The notes: generated from the letters alone by a model not told the origin. 39,868 nt of DNA from an uncultured Oscillospiraceae bacterium (GCA_900762005.1 CAAFEV010000196.1:1-39868); one strand, 5' to 3'. Positions 14,883 to 22,984 are shown, counted from the stretch's first letter. A program made the numbers and translations.

Positions 14883-15328
14883 CGGAGCTTTATTTTGACC
14901 ATGAGCAGCTGGAGCAGTTGCTTGCCGAAACCGTTTTTCGCGGAGAACGGCTCACCGTTTCCGGCTGCGGGAACAGTATGGCTCCCTTTATCTGCGAGCA
15001 GACGGACAGGGTTGTGCTTGCACCGCTGACAAAGCGCACACGCAAAGCAGGTAACATCTGCCTTTACAAGCGTCCGAACGGACAGCTTGTCATGCACCGC
15101 ATCTGCCGCATCCACGGCGGCTTATGCGATATGCGCGGGGATAATCAGCTTTATATCGAGCACGATGTCGCGCAATGCCAACTGCTGGCGCAGGTTGTGC
15201 AGGTCATCAGACCGAAGCAGACCGTGCGCTGCGACACCGTCCGCGCAAGGCTGCGGTGGCGATACGGGACTCTGCGGTGCTTTGCCGCACGTATCCGCAA
15301 TCGCTTGTTGAAAAAGAAACGAGGATAA
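14879..15328 (+). CDS. Soluble S24/S26-type serine peptidase
   Basis: 149 residues from a TTG at 14879 that overlaps the synthetase stop (TTGA), with GCGGAGGA about 10 bases upstream; an ATG at 14846 is the alternative. The protein has the signal-peptidase box SGCGNSMAP (Ser33), QLVMHRI (His73) and MRGDNQLYIE (Asp88). A His in the HRI box instead of Lys is the Ser-His form seen in ER-type and SipW-like signal peptidases. It has no membrane helix, unlike ordinary signal peptidases, so it probably works in the cytoplasm. It could remove the leader of peptide 2, which lacks a Gly-Gly site; this is inferred. Confidence 0.78.
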   Translation: MTELYFDHEQLEQLLAETVFRGERLTVSGCGNSMAPFICEQTDRVVLAPLTKRTRKAGNICLYKRPNGQLVMHRICRIHGGLCDMRGDNQLYIEHDVAQCQLLAQVVQVIRPKQTVRCDTVRARLRWRYGTLRCFAARIRNRLLKKKRG

Positions 15329-15332
15329 CTCC

Positions 15333-17027
15333 ATGAGGCGAATTAAGAATCTTTTCGGGAAAATCAAGGACAACAAGGGTAACGCCCGCTGGCTGCTCGC
15401 GCAGAGCAGCGGCACCAAAAAGTATGTCTTCGGCTTTCTGCTGATTAGCTTCTTTTCGATGCTCTTTTCTCTGGCAAGCCCGATTGCGAGTAAATACGTT
15501 GTTGACGCCGCCACCGGCAAGCGTACCGATTTTCAGCTCTACTATGTGCTGATTATGCTCGGCTCTACGGTCATCTCAATTCTGCTGGGCATTGTGTCGA
15601 ACCTGTTCGGCAGCTATGTCAACGAAAAATATGCCTTCAATGTCCGCGCAAAAATGTTTGACCGCGTGCAGCGCAGCAGCTGGAAACGAATTTCAAAATT
15701 TCACACCGGCGATATGCTCTCGCGCCTTACCTCCGACATTGACAACATCGCCACCAACATCATCAGCCTGCTGCCGAGCATGATTATTACCGCGTTGCAG
15801 CTGGTCATTATTTTGATTGTCGTGCTCAGAACCGACCCGACGCTTGCCCTGATTGGCCTGATTGTCGGTCCCTTCGGGCTGTTGATTACGATTTTTTATC
15901 GCAAGCCCTTCAGCCGCTATCAAACCGCGTTGCGTGAGAGCCAATCGGAGTATTATACCTTCTTTCAGGAGTCGCTGGGCAATCTCAGCGTGGTCAAGGC
16001 GTTTGAGCTGGAGGACCGAAACAACGAGCACTTTCAGGATATTCGTGACCGCCGCTTGAAAACCGTGATGAAAAGCGCACGGCTCAGCTCCGCCATGAGC
16101 GCGTCCATGCGCATGGTTTACAGTCTCGGCTATGTACTGGCGTTCGGCTGGTGCGCTTATCAGCTGCGCACCAATCCGGGCTATACCTACGGCACTATGA
16201 CACTCTTTCTTTCGATGGTTTCGATGATTCAAAGCTCGGTACAGAGCTTGGGCGGGGTTGTGCCGAAGTTTTATTCTATGCTGGTCTGCGCCAAGCGCGT
16301 GCGCGAAATTACCGAGCAGGAGCCGGAGTCAGCCGTCTCGCAGGCGGCTGTTCCGGAGCGGGCGGGGCTGCGCGTGCAGAACGTCAGCTTTACCTATGAA
16401 AATGAAATTGTTTTGAGGAACATTTCCTTCACGGTTGCGCCCATGCGCCGTGTCGGCATCATCGGCTCGTCCGGCGCAGGCAAAACAACTCTGATTCGTC
16501 TGCTTCTGGCACTGGTTATGCCGGACAGCGGCAGTCTGGAATTCACCTGCGGTGACACCGCCGAGCCAAGCTCGTCCGCAACCCGCCGCCTGATATCCTA
16601 TGTTCCGCAGGGTAACACGCTCTTAACCGGCACGGTGCGCGAAAATCTTCTCACAGGTAACCCCGACGCCTCCGACGCGGAGCTTTGGCGCGTCCTGGAG
16701 CTGTCGGACGCGGCGGATTTCGTGCGCAAAGACCCCAACGGGCTGGATATGGCAATCCGTGAGGGCTCCGGCGGTTTGTCCGCAGGACAGGCACAGCGTA
16801 TCGGCATCGCCCGCGCACTGGTGCGCAACCGCCCGGTGTTGATTCTCGACGAGGCAACCAGCGCACTCGATGAGGCAACCGAGCGGCGTATCTTCGAGCG
16901 CGTTGTCTCTGAATGCGGTAAGACCTGCTTCATCATTACGCACCGCAGCTCCATGCTGAAATACTGCGACTGCGTCCTCGAAATCAACGATGACGGAACG
17001 GCAAAAATGACCGACAGGGAGGACTGA
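15333..17027 (+). CDS. ABC exporter half-transporter without a peptidase domain
   Basis: The 564-residue protein has a type I exporter membrane domain (about residues 25-320, six helices) and an ATPase domain with Walker A GSSGAGKTT, signature GGLSAGQAQR and Walker B VLILDEATSALDE. No C39 protease precedes it, unlike the exporter of the leftward arm. It begins 5 bases after the peptidase gene and ends 3 bases before the formyltransferase-like gene. It is probably the second exporter of the cluster, for a peptide already trimmed inside the cell, or an immunity pump. Confidence 0.92.
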   Translation: MRRIKNLFGKIKDNKGNARWLLAQSSGTKKYVFGFLLISFFSMLFSLASPIASKYVVDAATGKRTDFQLYYVLIMLGSTVISILLGIVSNLFGSYVNEKYAFNVRAKMFDRVQRSSWKRISKFHTGDMLSRLTSDIDNIATNIISLLPSMIITALQLVIILIVVLRTDPTLALIGLIVGPFGLLITIFYRKPFSRYQTALRESQSEYYTFFQESLGNLSVVKAFELEDRNNEHFQDIRDRRLKTVMKSARLSSAMSASMRMVYSLGYVLAFGWCAYQLRTNPGYTYGTMTLFLSMVSMIQSSVQSLGGVVPKFYSMLVCAKRVREITEQEPESAVSQAAVPERAGLRVQNVSFTYENEIVLRNISFTVAPMRRVGIIGSSGAGKTTLIRLLLALVMPDSGSLEFTCGDTAEPSSSATRRLISYVPQGNTLLTGTVRENLLTGNPDASDAELWRVLELSDAADFVRKDPNGLDMAIREGSGGLSAGQAQRIGIARALVRNRPVLILDEATSALDEATERRIFERVVSECGKTCFIITHRSSMLKYCDCVLEINDDGTAKMTDRED

Positions 17028-17029
17028 GA

Positions 17030-17824
17030 ATGCGCTTTGCTTATGCCGGCTTTGACCTGCTATACCCCGCAATGCAGGCACTTTTGGATTGCGGAAATAC
17101 CGTCTGCAAGCTTTTTACCTGCAAAACAGACCAGATTACGGAGTTCAATACCCAAGTGATTGCGCTTGCAAGCTCCCACAGCATCCCCTATACCGAAAAG
17201 AAGCTGACCCTTGCGGATTTGCAGGAGCTGCAGGCAACAGGCTGCGACGCCCTTTTGTGCGCCGGCTATTACTATCGCGTGCCGATTTTACCCGGCTTTC
17301 CGATGATTAACGTGCATCCCTCCTTTTTGCCCGAGGGGCGCGGCGCGTGGCCGATGCCGGTGGCGATTTTACGGCAGCTTCCCATCGGCGGCGTGAGCTT
17401 CCATAAAATGGAGGCCTCGTTCGACACCGGGGACATTCTGTTACAGCGCAGCTTTCCGCTTTCGCCGCGGGAAACACTGGAAAGCTATATGCAAAAGCTC
17501 TACGCGCTGCTGCCCGCGATGCTTCGGCAGCTAACCGGGCAATTCGACTCACTGTACGCACAGGCAACGCCGCAGGGCGAGGGGAGCTATTGGGACTGCC
17601 CCACCGAAAAGGACTGGACGGTGGAATGCACCATGACGGCGGAGCAGGCAGACCGGATATTGCGCGCCTTTTACGGCTATGAGTGCATCTATTCCAACGG
17701 CAGCGAGCGTTACGAGTTCATCGGCGGACGCTGCGTTGCAGGCAGCAATGAGAAGCGGGAATTTCCCGTGCAGGGAGGCTATCTCCTTGCAGATAAAATC
17801 AGAAAGTTGAATGAAGCATCATGA
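17030..17824 (+). CDS. Formyltransferase-like protein
   Basis: The 264-residue protein has the fold and catalytic signature of 10-formyl-THF-dependent formyltransferases (GART/Fmt/ArnA group): INVHPSFLPEGRGAWP around residue 105 supplies the Asn and His, and FDTGDILLQ near residues 140-148 supplies the Asp. The C-terminal part (EKDWTVECTMTAEQADR) resembles the extra domain of Fmt/ArnA-type enzymes. It is not the housekeeping methionyl-tRNA formyltransferase by context, since no def or rsmB is near. In this operon it may formylate an amine on the peptide or on a small donor; this is inferred. It overlaps the next gene by 4 bases. Confidence 0.82.
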   Translation: MRFAYAGFDLLYPAMQALLDCGNTVCKLFTCKTDQITEFNTQVIALASSHSIPYTEKKLTLADLQELQATGCDALLCAGYYYRVPILPGFPMINVHPSFLPEGRGAWPMPVAILRQLPIGGVSFHKMEASFDTGDILLQRSFPLSPRETLESYMQKLYALLPAMLRQLTGQFDSLYAQATPQGEGSYWDCPTEKDWTVECTMTAEQADRILRAFYGYECIYSNGSERYEFIGGRCVAGSNEKREFPVQGGYLLADKIRKLNEAS

Positions 17825-18702
17825 TTACCACGCATGAGCAGACCGTTCCGATTGCCCCGGTGCACCAAGCACCAATCGAAGCCCTGCGAAGAAAATATCA
17901 TCACACGCTCTCCTCGCACGCCTTTGTCTCGCTCTACCTCTGGCGTGAGGAGATGCGGCTCTCCCTGTATTTACGCGATGACTGCTTCAGCGCACGCTGC
18001 GGCTGGAAGGGCGAAAACGCATGGTTTTTCCCCTGCGGCAGTGAAGCGGCAAAGCTTGCCTTTGTTGCAGAGCACGGACAGGAGCCTGACTTCCGCCTGT
18101 GCTATCTGCGTGAAGCCGACCGGGATTTTCTGCAAATGCACTTCCCACAGGTATATCGGCTTGTCCGGGATGAAAACTCCGACGAATACCTTTACGACCG
18201 CGTCGGTCATTTGCTGCTCAGGGGCGGACGTTACGCCAATGTGCGCACGCAGGTGCACCGCGCCGAGCGCGATTACGCGCTGACCGTTCAGCCGCTGGAT
18301 GCCGAAGCCTGCCCCAAGGCGGTGGAGATTGTCCGCCAATGGGCAAGCCTTCCTCATCCGTTTGTCTGCGGACTTAACGACGACAAGGTGGACGAGGAGG
18401 CAATTAAGCGTCTGCCGGAATTACAGATGCAGGGTGTTTTGGTTTCGGTAAACGCAGAACCCTATGCCGTCTGCGCGGGCTTTCCCCTGAGCGGGGACAC
18501 CTTTGACCTGTGCGTCGCGAAATGCCGCAAGAACCTGCCCGGCTTGTCTTACTACGCCAAACGTGCGCTGTTTCAAGTGCTGGAGCCGCGCTTCACTTAT
18601 ATTAACCTAGAGGAAGACCTCGGCATTCCCGGTCTGCGCGAAATGAAGCAGCTGCTGGCGCCCGTACAAAAAAACGAAATATGGGAGGCGACTCGGCTCT
18701 GA
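17821..18702 (+). CDS. DUF2156-type acyltransferase-like protein
   Basis: The 293-residue protein resembles the DUF2156/LPG-synthase C-terminal family, a tandem GNAT-like fold also found in aminoacyl-phosphatidylglycerol synthases. Supporting segments are SSHAFVSLYLWREEM, DEYLYDRVGHLLLRGGRYANVR and the C-terminal YINLEEDLGIPGLREMKQ. It has no membrane domain. It could transfer an acyl or aminoacyl group to the peptide or to lipid for self-protection; the sequence cannot tell. It is translationally coupled to the formyltransferase-like gene (ATGA overlap), and its end overlaps the MATE gene. Confidence 0.72.
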   Translation: MITTHEQTVPIAPVHQAPIEALRRKYHHTLSSHAFVSLYLWREEMRLSLYLRDDCFSARCGWKGENAWFFPCGSEAAKLAFVAEHGQEPDFRLCYLREADRDFLQMHFPQVYRLVRDENSDEYLYDRVGHLLLRGGRYANVRTQVHRAERDYALTVQPLDAEACPKAVEIVRQWASLPHPFVCGLNDDKVDEEAIKRLPELQMQGVLVSVNAEPYAVCAGFPLSGDTFDLCVAKCRKNLPGLSYYAKRALFQVLEPRFTYINLEEDLGIPGLREMKQLLAPVQKNEIWEATRL

Positions 18703-20429
18703 AAAAGATAAATGACCGTTTTACGGGAAATATGTTCCGCCGACTGTTCCTGCCGTCCCTGTTCTCAGCGTTCGGGCTTGCCTTCGCGGATATGGCGGAC
18801 GCGCTGGTGGTCGGTCAGCGCATGGGTGCAACAGGCCTGGCGGCTATCAGCTTGTCTTTGCCCGTGTACATGATTATCAATCTGTTTATGCACGGCTTCG
18901 GCGGCGGCGGCTCGGTGCGCTACTCCAAGCTGCTCGGCGAGGGACGCAAGGATGACGCAGTGCGCAGCTTCAACCGCGTGGCGCAGGCGGCTCTTGCCGT
19001 CAGTATCGTCATGGCAGTGCTCGGCAATCTGTTTTTAGAGCCGCTGCTCTCCGTGCTGGGCGCGGCACCCGAAAATCAGGAGCTTTACAACGCCAGCCGC
19101 GAGTATGTGCAGATTATCGTCTGCGGCATTCCGCTGTTCTTCTTCGCATATATTCTGAATTATTATCTGCGCAACGACGATAATCAGCGGCTTGCCAGTG
19201 TTGCCTTCATCATCGGCAACGCGGTGGACATCGGGTTAAATATTCTCTTTGTGCTGGTTTTGGACCTTGGCGTCAAGGGCGCGGCGTACTCCACGCTGAT
19301 TGGCTATGCCGTCTCCATCTGCTGTTACCTGCCGGGCCTGTTCTCCAAAAAGCACACCCTGCGCGTGCGCACGGTCAGACCCGGCATCAGGGAGGCTTTC
19401 TCCTGCTTTGCAACAGGCTTTTCCACCTCGTCGCAATATCTGATGCAAATGCTTTTCTTTATCATCGTCAACAACACGCTTTTGCGCATGATGAACGGCA
19501 GCGAGAGCGGCGTCGCCGTCTTTGATATGCTGCAAAACGCCTCGTATCTGGTGCTCTATCTCTACGATGCAGCCGCAAAAGCAGCGCAGCCGTTGGCAAG
19601 CACCTACTGCGGCGAGCAAAATCGGCAGGGCGAACGCAATACGCTGCGCTATGCGCTGATTTTCGGCTCGCTTGCCGGCGCGGCAATGGCACTGCTGCTG
19701 TGCCTGTTCCCCCACACAATCTGTGCCCTGTTCGGGCTGGGAGAGGCTTCGTTGATTGCAATGGCAACCCCCGCTCTGCGCATCTACTGCGGCGGTCTGC
19801 TTCTTGCCGGTGTCAGCATCATTTTGGAGAGCTATTTTCAGTCCTGTGACCGCGAAAAAGCAGCTTTCGCCCTCACGCTGCTGCGCGGTGCGGTAATTCT
19901 GCTGCCGGTGACGCTGCTGTTCTCCCTGTGCTTCCCGATTGCGCTCTTCTGGTGGCTCTTCCCCGTCACCGAGGCTCTGACCCTACTCCTATTCTTCGTG
20001 CTGCTGCCGCGCTTCAAACGCAAGGCACTTCCGGCAGAGCGCATTTTGGAACGTACCATCAAAAACAAAAACGAGGATCTGGGCGACCTTACCCAAGCGG
20101 CAGAGGTCTTCTGCGAGCAATGGGAGGCTACGCCGAAGCAGACCTATTTCGTCACCATGACGATTGAGGAAATCTGCCTTGCAATTATGCTCAACGCCTT
20201 TGACCAAACGGAAAACGGCTTTATTCAGATGACCTTAGTTGCCTTGCCCGACGGACTTTTTGAGCTGCATCTGCGCGACAACGCAACGGCGTTCGACCCG
20301 TTCTCCTTAGTGACCGAGGGCGCGGGCTTCAACATCGACGCGGCAGGCATGACCGTTATCAAAAACAAAGCAAAGGACTTTTTCTACCGACGCTATCAGG
20401 GCTTTAATGCACTGGTGGTGCGCATATAA
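18681..20429 (+). CDS. MATE-family transporter with C-terminal GHKL ATPase-like domain
   Basis: The 582-residue protein begins with about 12 membrane helices of the MATE/MatE exporter fold (residues about 15-445). A cytoplasmic domain of about 125 residues follows that looks like an RsbW/GHKL ATPase: an N-box like MTIEEICLAIMLNAFDQ, then HLRDNATAFDPF and GAGFNIDAAGMTVI. The usual DNG and GLGI signatures are altered (DNA, GFNI), so kinase activity is doubtful. The start may be the ATG at 18681 or a CTG at 18699 behind a GGGAGG site. It lies directly before a PP2C-RsbW-STAS module, so the tail may take part in partner switching. Confidence 0.85.
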   Translation: MGGDSALKKINDRFTGNMFRRLFLPSLFSAFGLAFADMADALVVGQRMGATGLAAISLSLPVYMIINLFMHGFGGGGSVRYSKLLGEGRKDDAVRSFNRVAQAALAVSIVMAVLGNLFLEPLLSVLGAAPENQELYNASREYVQIIVCGIPLFFFAYILNYYLRNDDNQRLASVAFIIGNAVDIGLNILFVLVLDLGVKGAAYSTLIGYAVSICCYLPGLFSKKHTLRVRTVRPGIREAFSCFATGFSTSSQYLMQMLFFIIVNNTLLRMMNGSESGVAVFDMLQNASYLVLYLYDAAAKAAQPLASTYCGEQNRQGERNTLRYALIFGSLAGAAMALLLCLFPHTICALFGLGEASLIAMATPALRIYCGGLLLAGVSIILESYFQSCDREKAAFALTLLRGAVILLPVTLLFSLCFPIALFWWLFPVTEALTLLLFFVLLPRFKRKALPAERILERTIKNKNEDLGDLTQAAEVFCEQWEATPKQTYFVTMTIEEICLAIMLNAFDQTENGFIQMTLVALPDGLFELHLRDNATAFDPFSLVTEGAGFNIDAAGMTVIKNKAKDFFYRRYQGFNALVVRI

Positions 20430-20451
20430 TAATGGAAAGGAAGAGAATGCC

Positions 20452-22152
20452 ATGAAAAAGCCGCGCCTGTCCCTGCAAACCAAGGTAATCGCCATGATTT
20501 TGTTGGTCGCAGTCATTCTGTCTGCCTCCGCCGTCATCATCAGCTACGCGGTCTATGCCAACACAATGGATGAACACTACCAGACCCTCGCGCAGAATAT
20601 CTCCAAAACCGCTGCCGAGATGCTCGACGCACAGGAGGTGCGCACACTGACCGGGAGGGTCATGGACATCTTCCGGACACGCTGCAGCGGCGACACTCCG
20701 CCGGATTTTTCCACGCTGAGCGTCGAGGAGGTGGATGCCTTCTATCGGGAGTCGGGCATCTATGAGCTGCCGGAATATCAGCACTGTCTCGACACGCTCT
20801 CAGCACTGAGAGATGCCAACAATGTCAAGTGGATGTATATCTGCTACATGGATCTCGATACCGGCAGTGCGGTCTACATTCTCGATGTGGACGGTGTGGA
20901 AAACATCGCCGATACCATTGAGGACGGCAACCGGCATCTGATTGAAAGCGGCACCTATGATTTTCCCGCTTACATCACCAACTATGAGGACTACGGCTGG
21001 CTCAGTACGGCAGCCTCAGGCATCTTTGACAGCTCGGGTAACTATGTTGCCAACGCCTACGTCGATATCTCGATGGATAACATTATGGCAGACCGGCAGG
21101 AATTCTTAATCTGGCTGCTTATCTTCCTGTTCGCGGCAACCACGGTACTGATTGTCCTGATTATCTGGTTCATCCGCCGCAGCATTGTCAAGCCCATCAA
21201 TCAGCTCTCCCGTGCGACAAGCCTGTTCGTCAACGAAAAGAAAGACCCGCAGGGCGTGTCCGCCATTTCGCAGCTGCAAATTCATACCAAGGATGAAATC
21301 GAGCATCTCTCCGACTCCATCAAAACGATGGAGCGCGAGATTAACAGCTACATCGACAATCTCGCCCGCGTCACGGGCGAAAAGGAACGCATCAGTGCCG
21401 AGCTGAACGTCGCCACACAGATTCAGGCGAGTATGCTGCCGAGCACCTTCCCCGCCTTCCCCGAGCGCGAGGAATTCGACATTTACGCCTTGATGAACCC
21501 GGCAAAGGAGGTCGGCGGCGATTTCTACGACTTCTTCTTCGTCGATGATGACCATTTCGCCATGGTGATGGCAGATGTGTCCGGCAAGGGCGTTCCCGCC
21601 GCGCTGTTTATGGTGGTTGCAAAAAACCTTATCAAAAACAATGCGCAGACCATGCCCTCTCCCAAGGACATCCTGGAAAAGGTCAATCAGGAGCTGTGCG
21701 AAAACAACGAAGCGGAGATGTTCGTCACGGTCTGGCTCGGCATTCTGGAGATTTCTACCGGCACGCTCCGCGCAGCAAACGCCGGTCACGAATACCCGAT
21801 ATTGCGCCGTGCGGACGGCAGCTTCGAGCTTTATAAAGACAAGCACGGCTTCGTCCTCGGCGGAATGCCCACCGCAAAATACCGCGAATATGAGCTGCCG
21901 CTGCAGAAGGGCGATAAGCTCTACCTCTACACCGACGGCGTAACCGAGGCCACCAACGCCCGCAACGAGCTTTACGGCACCGCCCGTCTGCTCGCCGCCC
22001 TGAACGACAATCCGCAGACACCGCCGAGCCGGCTTCTGCCCGCTATCCGTGCGGATATTGACCGCTTTGTGCAGGAGGCACCGCAGTTTGACGACATCAC
22101 CATGATGGCATTTGAGCTGAAAAAGGGCGGCAGCGTATCAAAAAAAGTCTAA
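20452..22152 (+). CDS. Membrane PP2C (SpoIIE-type) phosphatase with HAMP domain
   Basis: The 566-residue protein has two membrane helices (about residues 10-35 and 218-241) around an extracytoplasmic sensor region of about 180 residues. A HAMP linker, a short helical segment and a SpoIIE-type PP2C domain (about 326-560) follow. The metal-binding motifs GGDFYD (near 353), DVSGKG (near 374), LYTDGVTEATN and DDITMM are intact. Such enzymes dephosphorylate a STAS anti-anti-sigma protein, and one lies downstream. The gene ends in SKKV-stop within a run of seven A, and a -1 shift there would add the RsbW-like kinase, giving about 694 residues. The start at 20452 has AAAGGAAGAG upstream. Confidence 0.93.
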   Translation: MKKPRLSLQTKVIAMILLVAVILSASAVIISYAVYANTMDEHYQTLAQNISKTAAEMLDAQEVRTLTGRVMDIFRTRCSGDTPPDFSTLSVEEVDAFYRESGIYELPEYQHCLDTLSALRDANNVKWMYICYMDLDTGSAVYILDVDGVENIADTIEDGNRHLIESGTYDFPAYITNYEDYGWLSTAASGIFDSSGNYVANAYVDISMDNIMADRQEFLIWLLIFLFAATTVLIVLIIWFIRRSIVKPINQLSRATSLFVNEKKDPQGVSAISQLQIHTKDEIEHLSDSIKTMEREINSYIDNLARVTGEKERISAELNVATQIQASMLPSTFPAFPEREEFDIYALMNPAKEVGGDFYDFFFVDDDHFAMVMADVSGKGVPAALFMVVAKNLIKNNAQTMPSPKDILEKVNQELCENNEAEMFVTVWLGILEISTGTLRAANAGHEYPILRRADGSFELYKDKHGFVLGGMPTAKYREYELPLQKGDKLYLYTDGVTEATNARNELYGTARLLAALNDNPQTPPSRLLPAIRADIDRFVQEAPQFDDITMMAFELKKGGSVSKKV

Positions 22153-22203
22153 CCTCACAAACCGCTCAGATTACCGCAGAAGACGTCCGCCGGTTTGTTG
22201 AGG
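22123..22203 (+). promoter_or_regulatory. Candidate programmed -1 frameshift site
   Basis: Four elements lie in register. AAGGGCGG (22123-22130) is a Shine-Dalgarno-like sequence 9-10 bases upstream. A AAA AAA (22140-22146) is a slippery heptamer in the zero frame. A 6-base spacer (GTCTAA) holds the stop codon. A stem follows: CCTCACAAACCG (22153-22164) with CGGTTTGTTGAGG (22191-22203), 12 bp with one bulged base and a 26-base loop. The -1 frame stays open from here through the RsbW-like gene to 22535. The layout resembles the dnaX cassette. Confidence 0.7.
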
Positions 22204-22217
22204 AAGAATTTAAAAAA

Positions 22218-22535
22218 ATGGACGTGCCGCGCACCGTCGCAAGCAAAATGTATATCGCCGTCGATGAGATTGTCTCCAACATTCTGCAATACAGCGGTGC
22301 CGGAGAACTGACACTGTGCTGCGAAATCTCTCCGCAAGCCGTTATGCTCTCCTTCTCCGACAACGGCACCCCCTATGACCCGCTTGCCAAGCCGGACCCC
22401 GATGTGACATTGGCCCTTGATGAGCGCGAAATCGGCGGCTTGGGTATCTTCATGGTGAAAAAAAGCATGGATGCCATGGACTACCGCTTTGCAGACGGAA
22501 AGAATATACTGACTTTAAAAAAACTTATCGTATAA
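22218..22535 (+). CDS. RsbW-like anti-sigma serine kinase
   Basis: From the ATG at 22218 this is 105 residues, but the frame is open back through 22140, and residues homologous to the family N-terminus (TAEDVRRFVEEEFKKM) lie upstream of that ATG. The GHKL ATPase motifs are good: N-box MYIAVDEIVSNILQYSG, FSDNGTPYDPL and GGLGIFMVKK. RsbW/SpoIIAB proteins bind a sigma factor and phosphorylate a STAS antagonist. No ATG, GTG or TTG with a good site exists at the true N-terminus. That supports production by -1 frameshifting as a fusion with the phosphatase; a separate short product from 22218 (GAGGAAG upstream) is possible. No sigma-B/F-type partner is in the window. Confidence 0.85.
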   Translation: MDVPRTVASKMYIAVDEIVSNILQYSGAGELTLCCEISPQAVMLSFSDNGTPYDPLAKPDPDVTLALDEREIGGLGIFMVKKSMDAMDYRFADGKNILTLKKLIV

Positions 22536-22548
22536 AGGAGAACAGATT

Positions 22549-22845
22549 ATGACGATTCAGAAAACAGCAGAAGGCGCAAGGCTGACCCTGTCCCTGCAGG
22601 GACGTCTGGACACCACCACCGCACCGCAGCTGGAGGCGGAGTTAAAAGGCTCCGTCAGCGGTGTGGAGGAATTGATTTTGGATTTCTCCGAGCTGGAGTA
22701 CATCTCCTCCGCCGGGCTGCGTGTCCTGCTTTCGGCACAGAAGGTCATGAGCCGTCAGGGCAGCATGGTCGTCCGTAAGGTCAACGAAGAGGTCATGGAT
22801 GTTTTTGAGCTGACCGGCTTCGCGGATATTCTCACAATCGAGTAA
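22549..22845 (+). CDS. STAS-domain anti-sigma factor antagonist
   Basis: The 98-residue protein is a single STAS domain of the RsbV/SpoIIAA type. It has the segment LEYISSAGLRVLL, with the conserved Ser that RsbW-type kinases phosphorylate and PP2C phosphatases restore, and an LSLQGRLDTTTAPQLE N-terminal half. It begins 13 bases after the kinase gene with an AAAGGAG site, completing a phosphatase-kinase-antagonist partner-switching module. It is followed by a strong terminator, so it ends the rightward accessory operon. Confidence 0.94.
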   Translation: MTIQKTAEGARLTLSLQGRLDTTTAPQLEAELKGSVSGVEELILDFSELEYISSAGLRVLLSAQKVMSRQGSMVVRKVNEEVMDVFELTGFADILTIE

Positions 22846-22858
22846 CGCTGCTATCGTG

Positions 22859-22904
22859 AAAACGGCTCCGTCCTGCACCTTGTGCGAAGGACGGAGCCGT
22901 TTTT
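22859..22904 (+). terminator. Terminator of the accessory operon
   Basis: AACGGCTCCGTCC (22861-22873) pairs with GGACGGAGCCGTT, with a small inner GCAC/GTGC hairpin, followed by a T-run to about 22904. Confidence 0.9.
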
Positions 22905-22935
22905 CCGGCGGGCTGCCGTGACCTCGGGCGCGGGC

Positions 22936-22963
22936 TTGCTTTTTGAGGAAAAAACGGTATAAT
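22936..22963 (+). promoter_or_regulatory. psd promoter
   Basis: TTGCTT, a 16-base spacer and TATAAT lie 22 bases before the psd start. Confidence 0.65.
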
Positions 22964-22984
22964 AAGAAAAAAGGCGGTGCGCTT

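Noticed and set aside
17030..17824. Housekeeping methionyl-tRNA formyltransferase
   Set aside because: No def, priA or rsmB neighbour, and it is embedded by overlap in the peptide operon; the sequence is only distantly Fmt-like.
8180..18702. Lasso-peptide cluster, suggested by the kinase-like and nucleotidyltransferase-like genes
   Set aside because: No asparagine-synthetase-like cyclase or lasso protease is present, while LanM and radical SAM enzymes are.
22218..22535. Kinase gene as a pseudogene broken by an indel
   Set aside because: All ATPase motifs are intact and the junction has the full set of frameshift elements, so programmed shifting explains it better, although an A-run sequencing error is not excluded.
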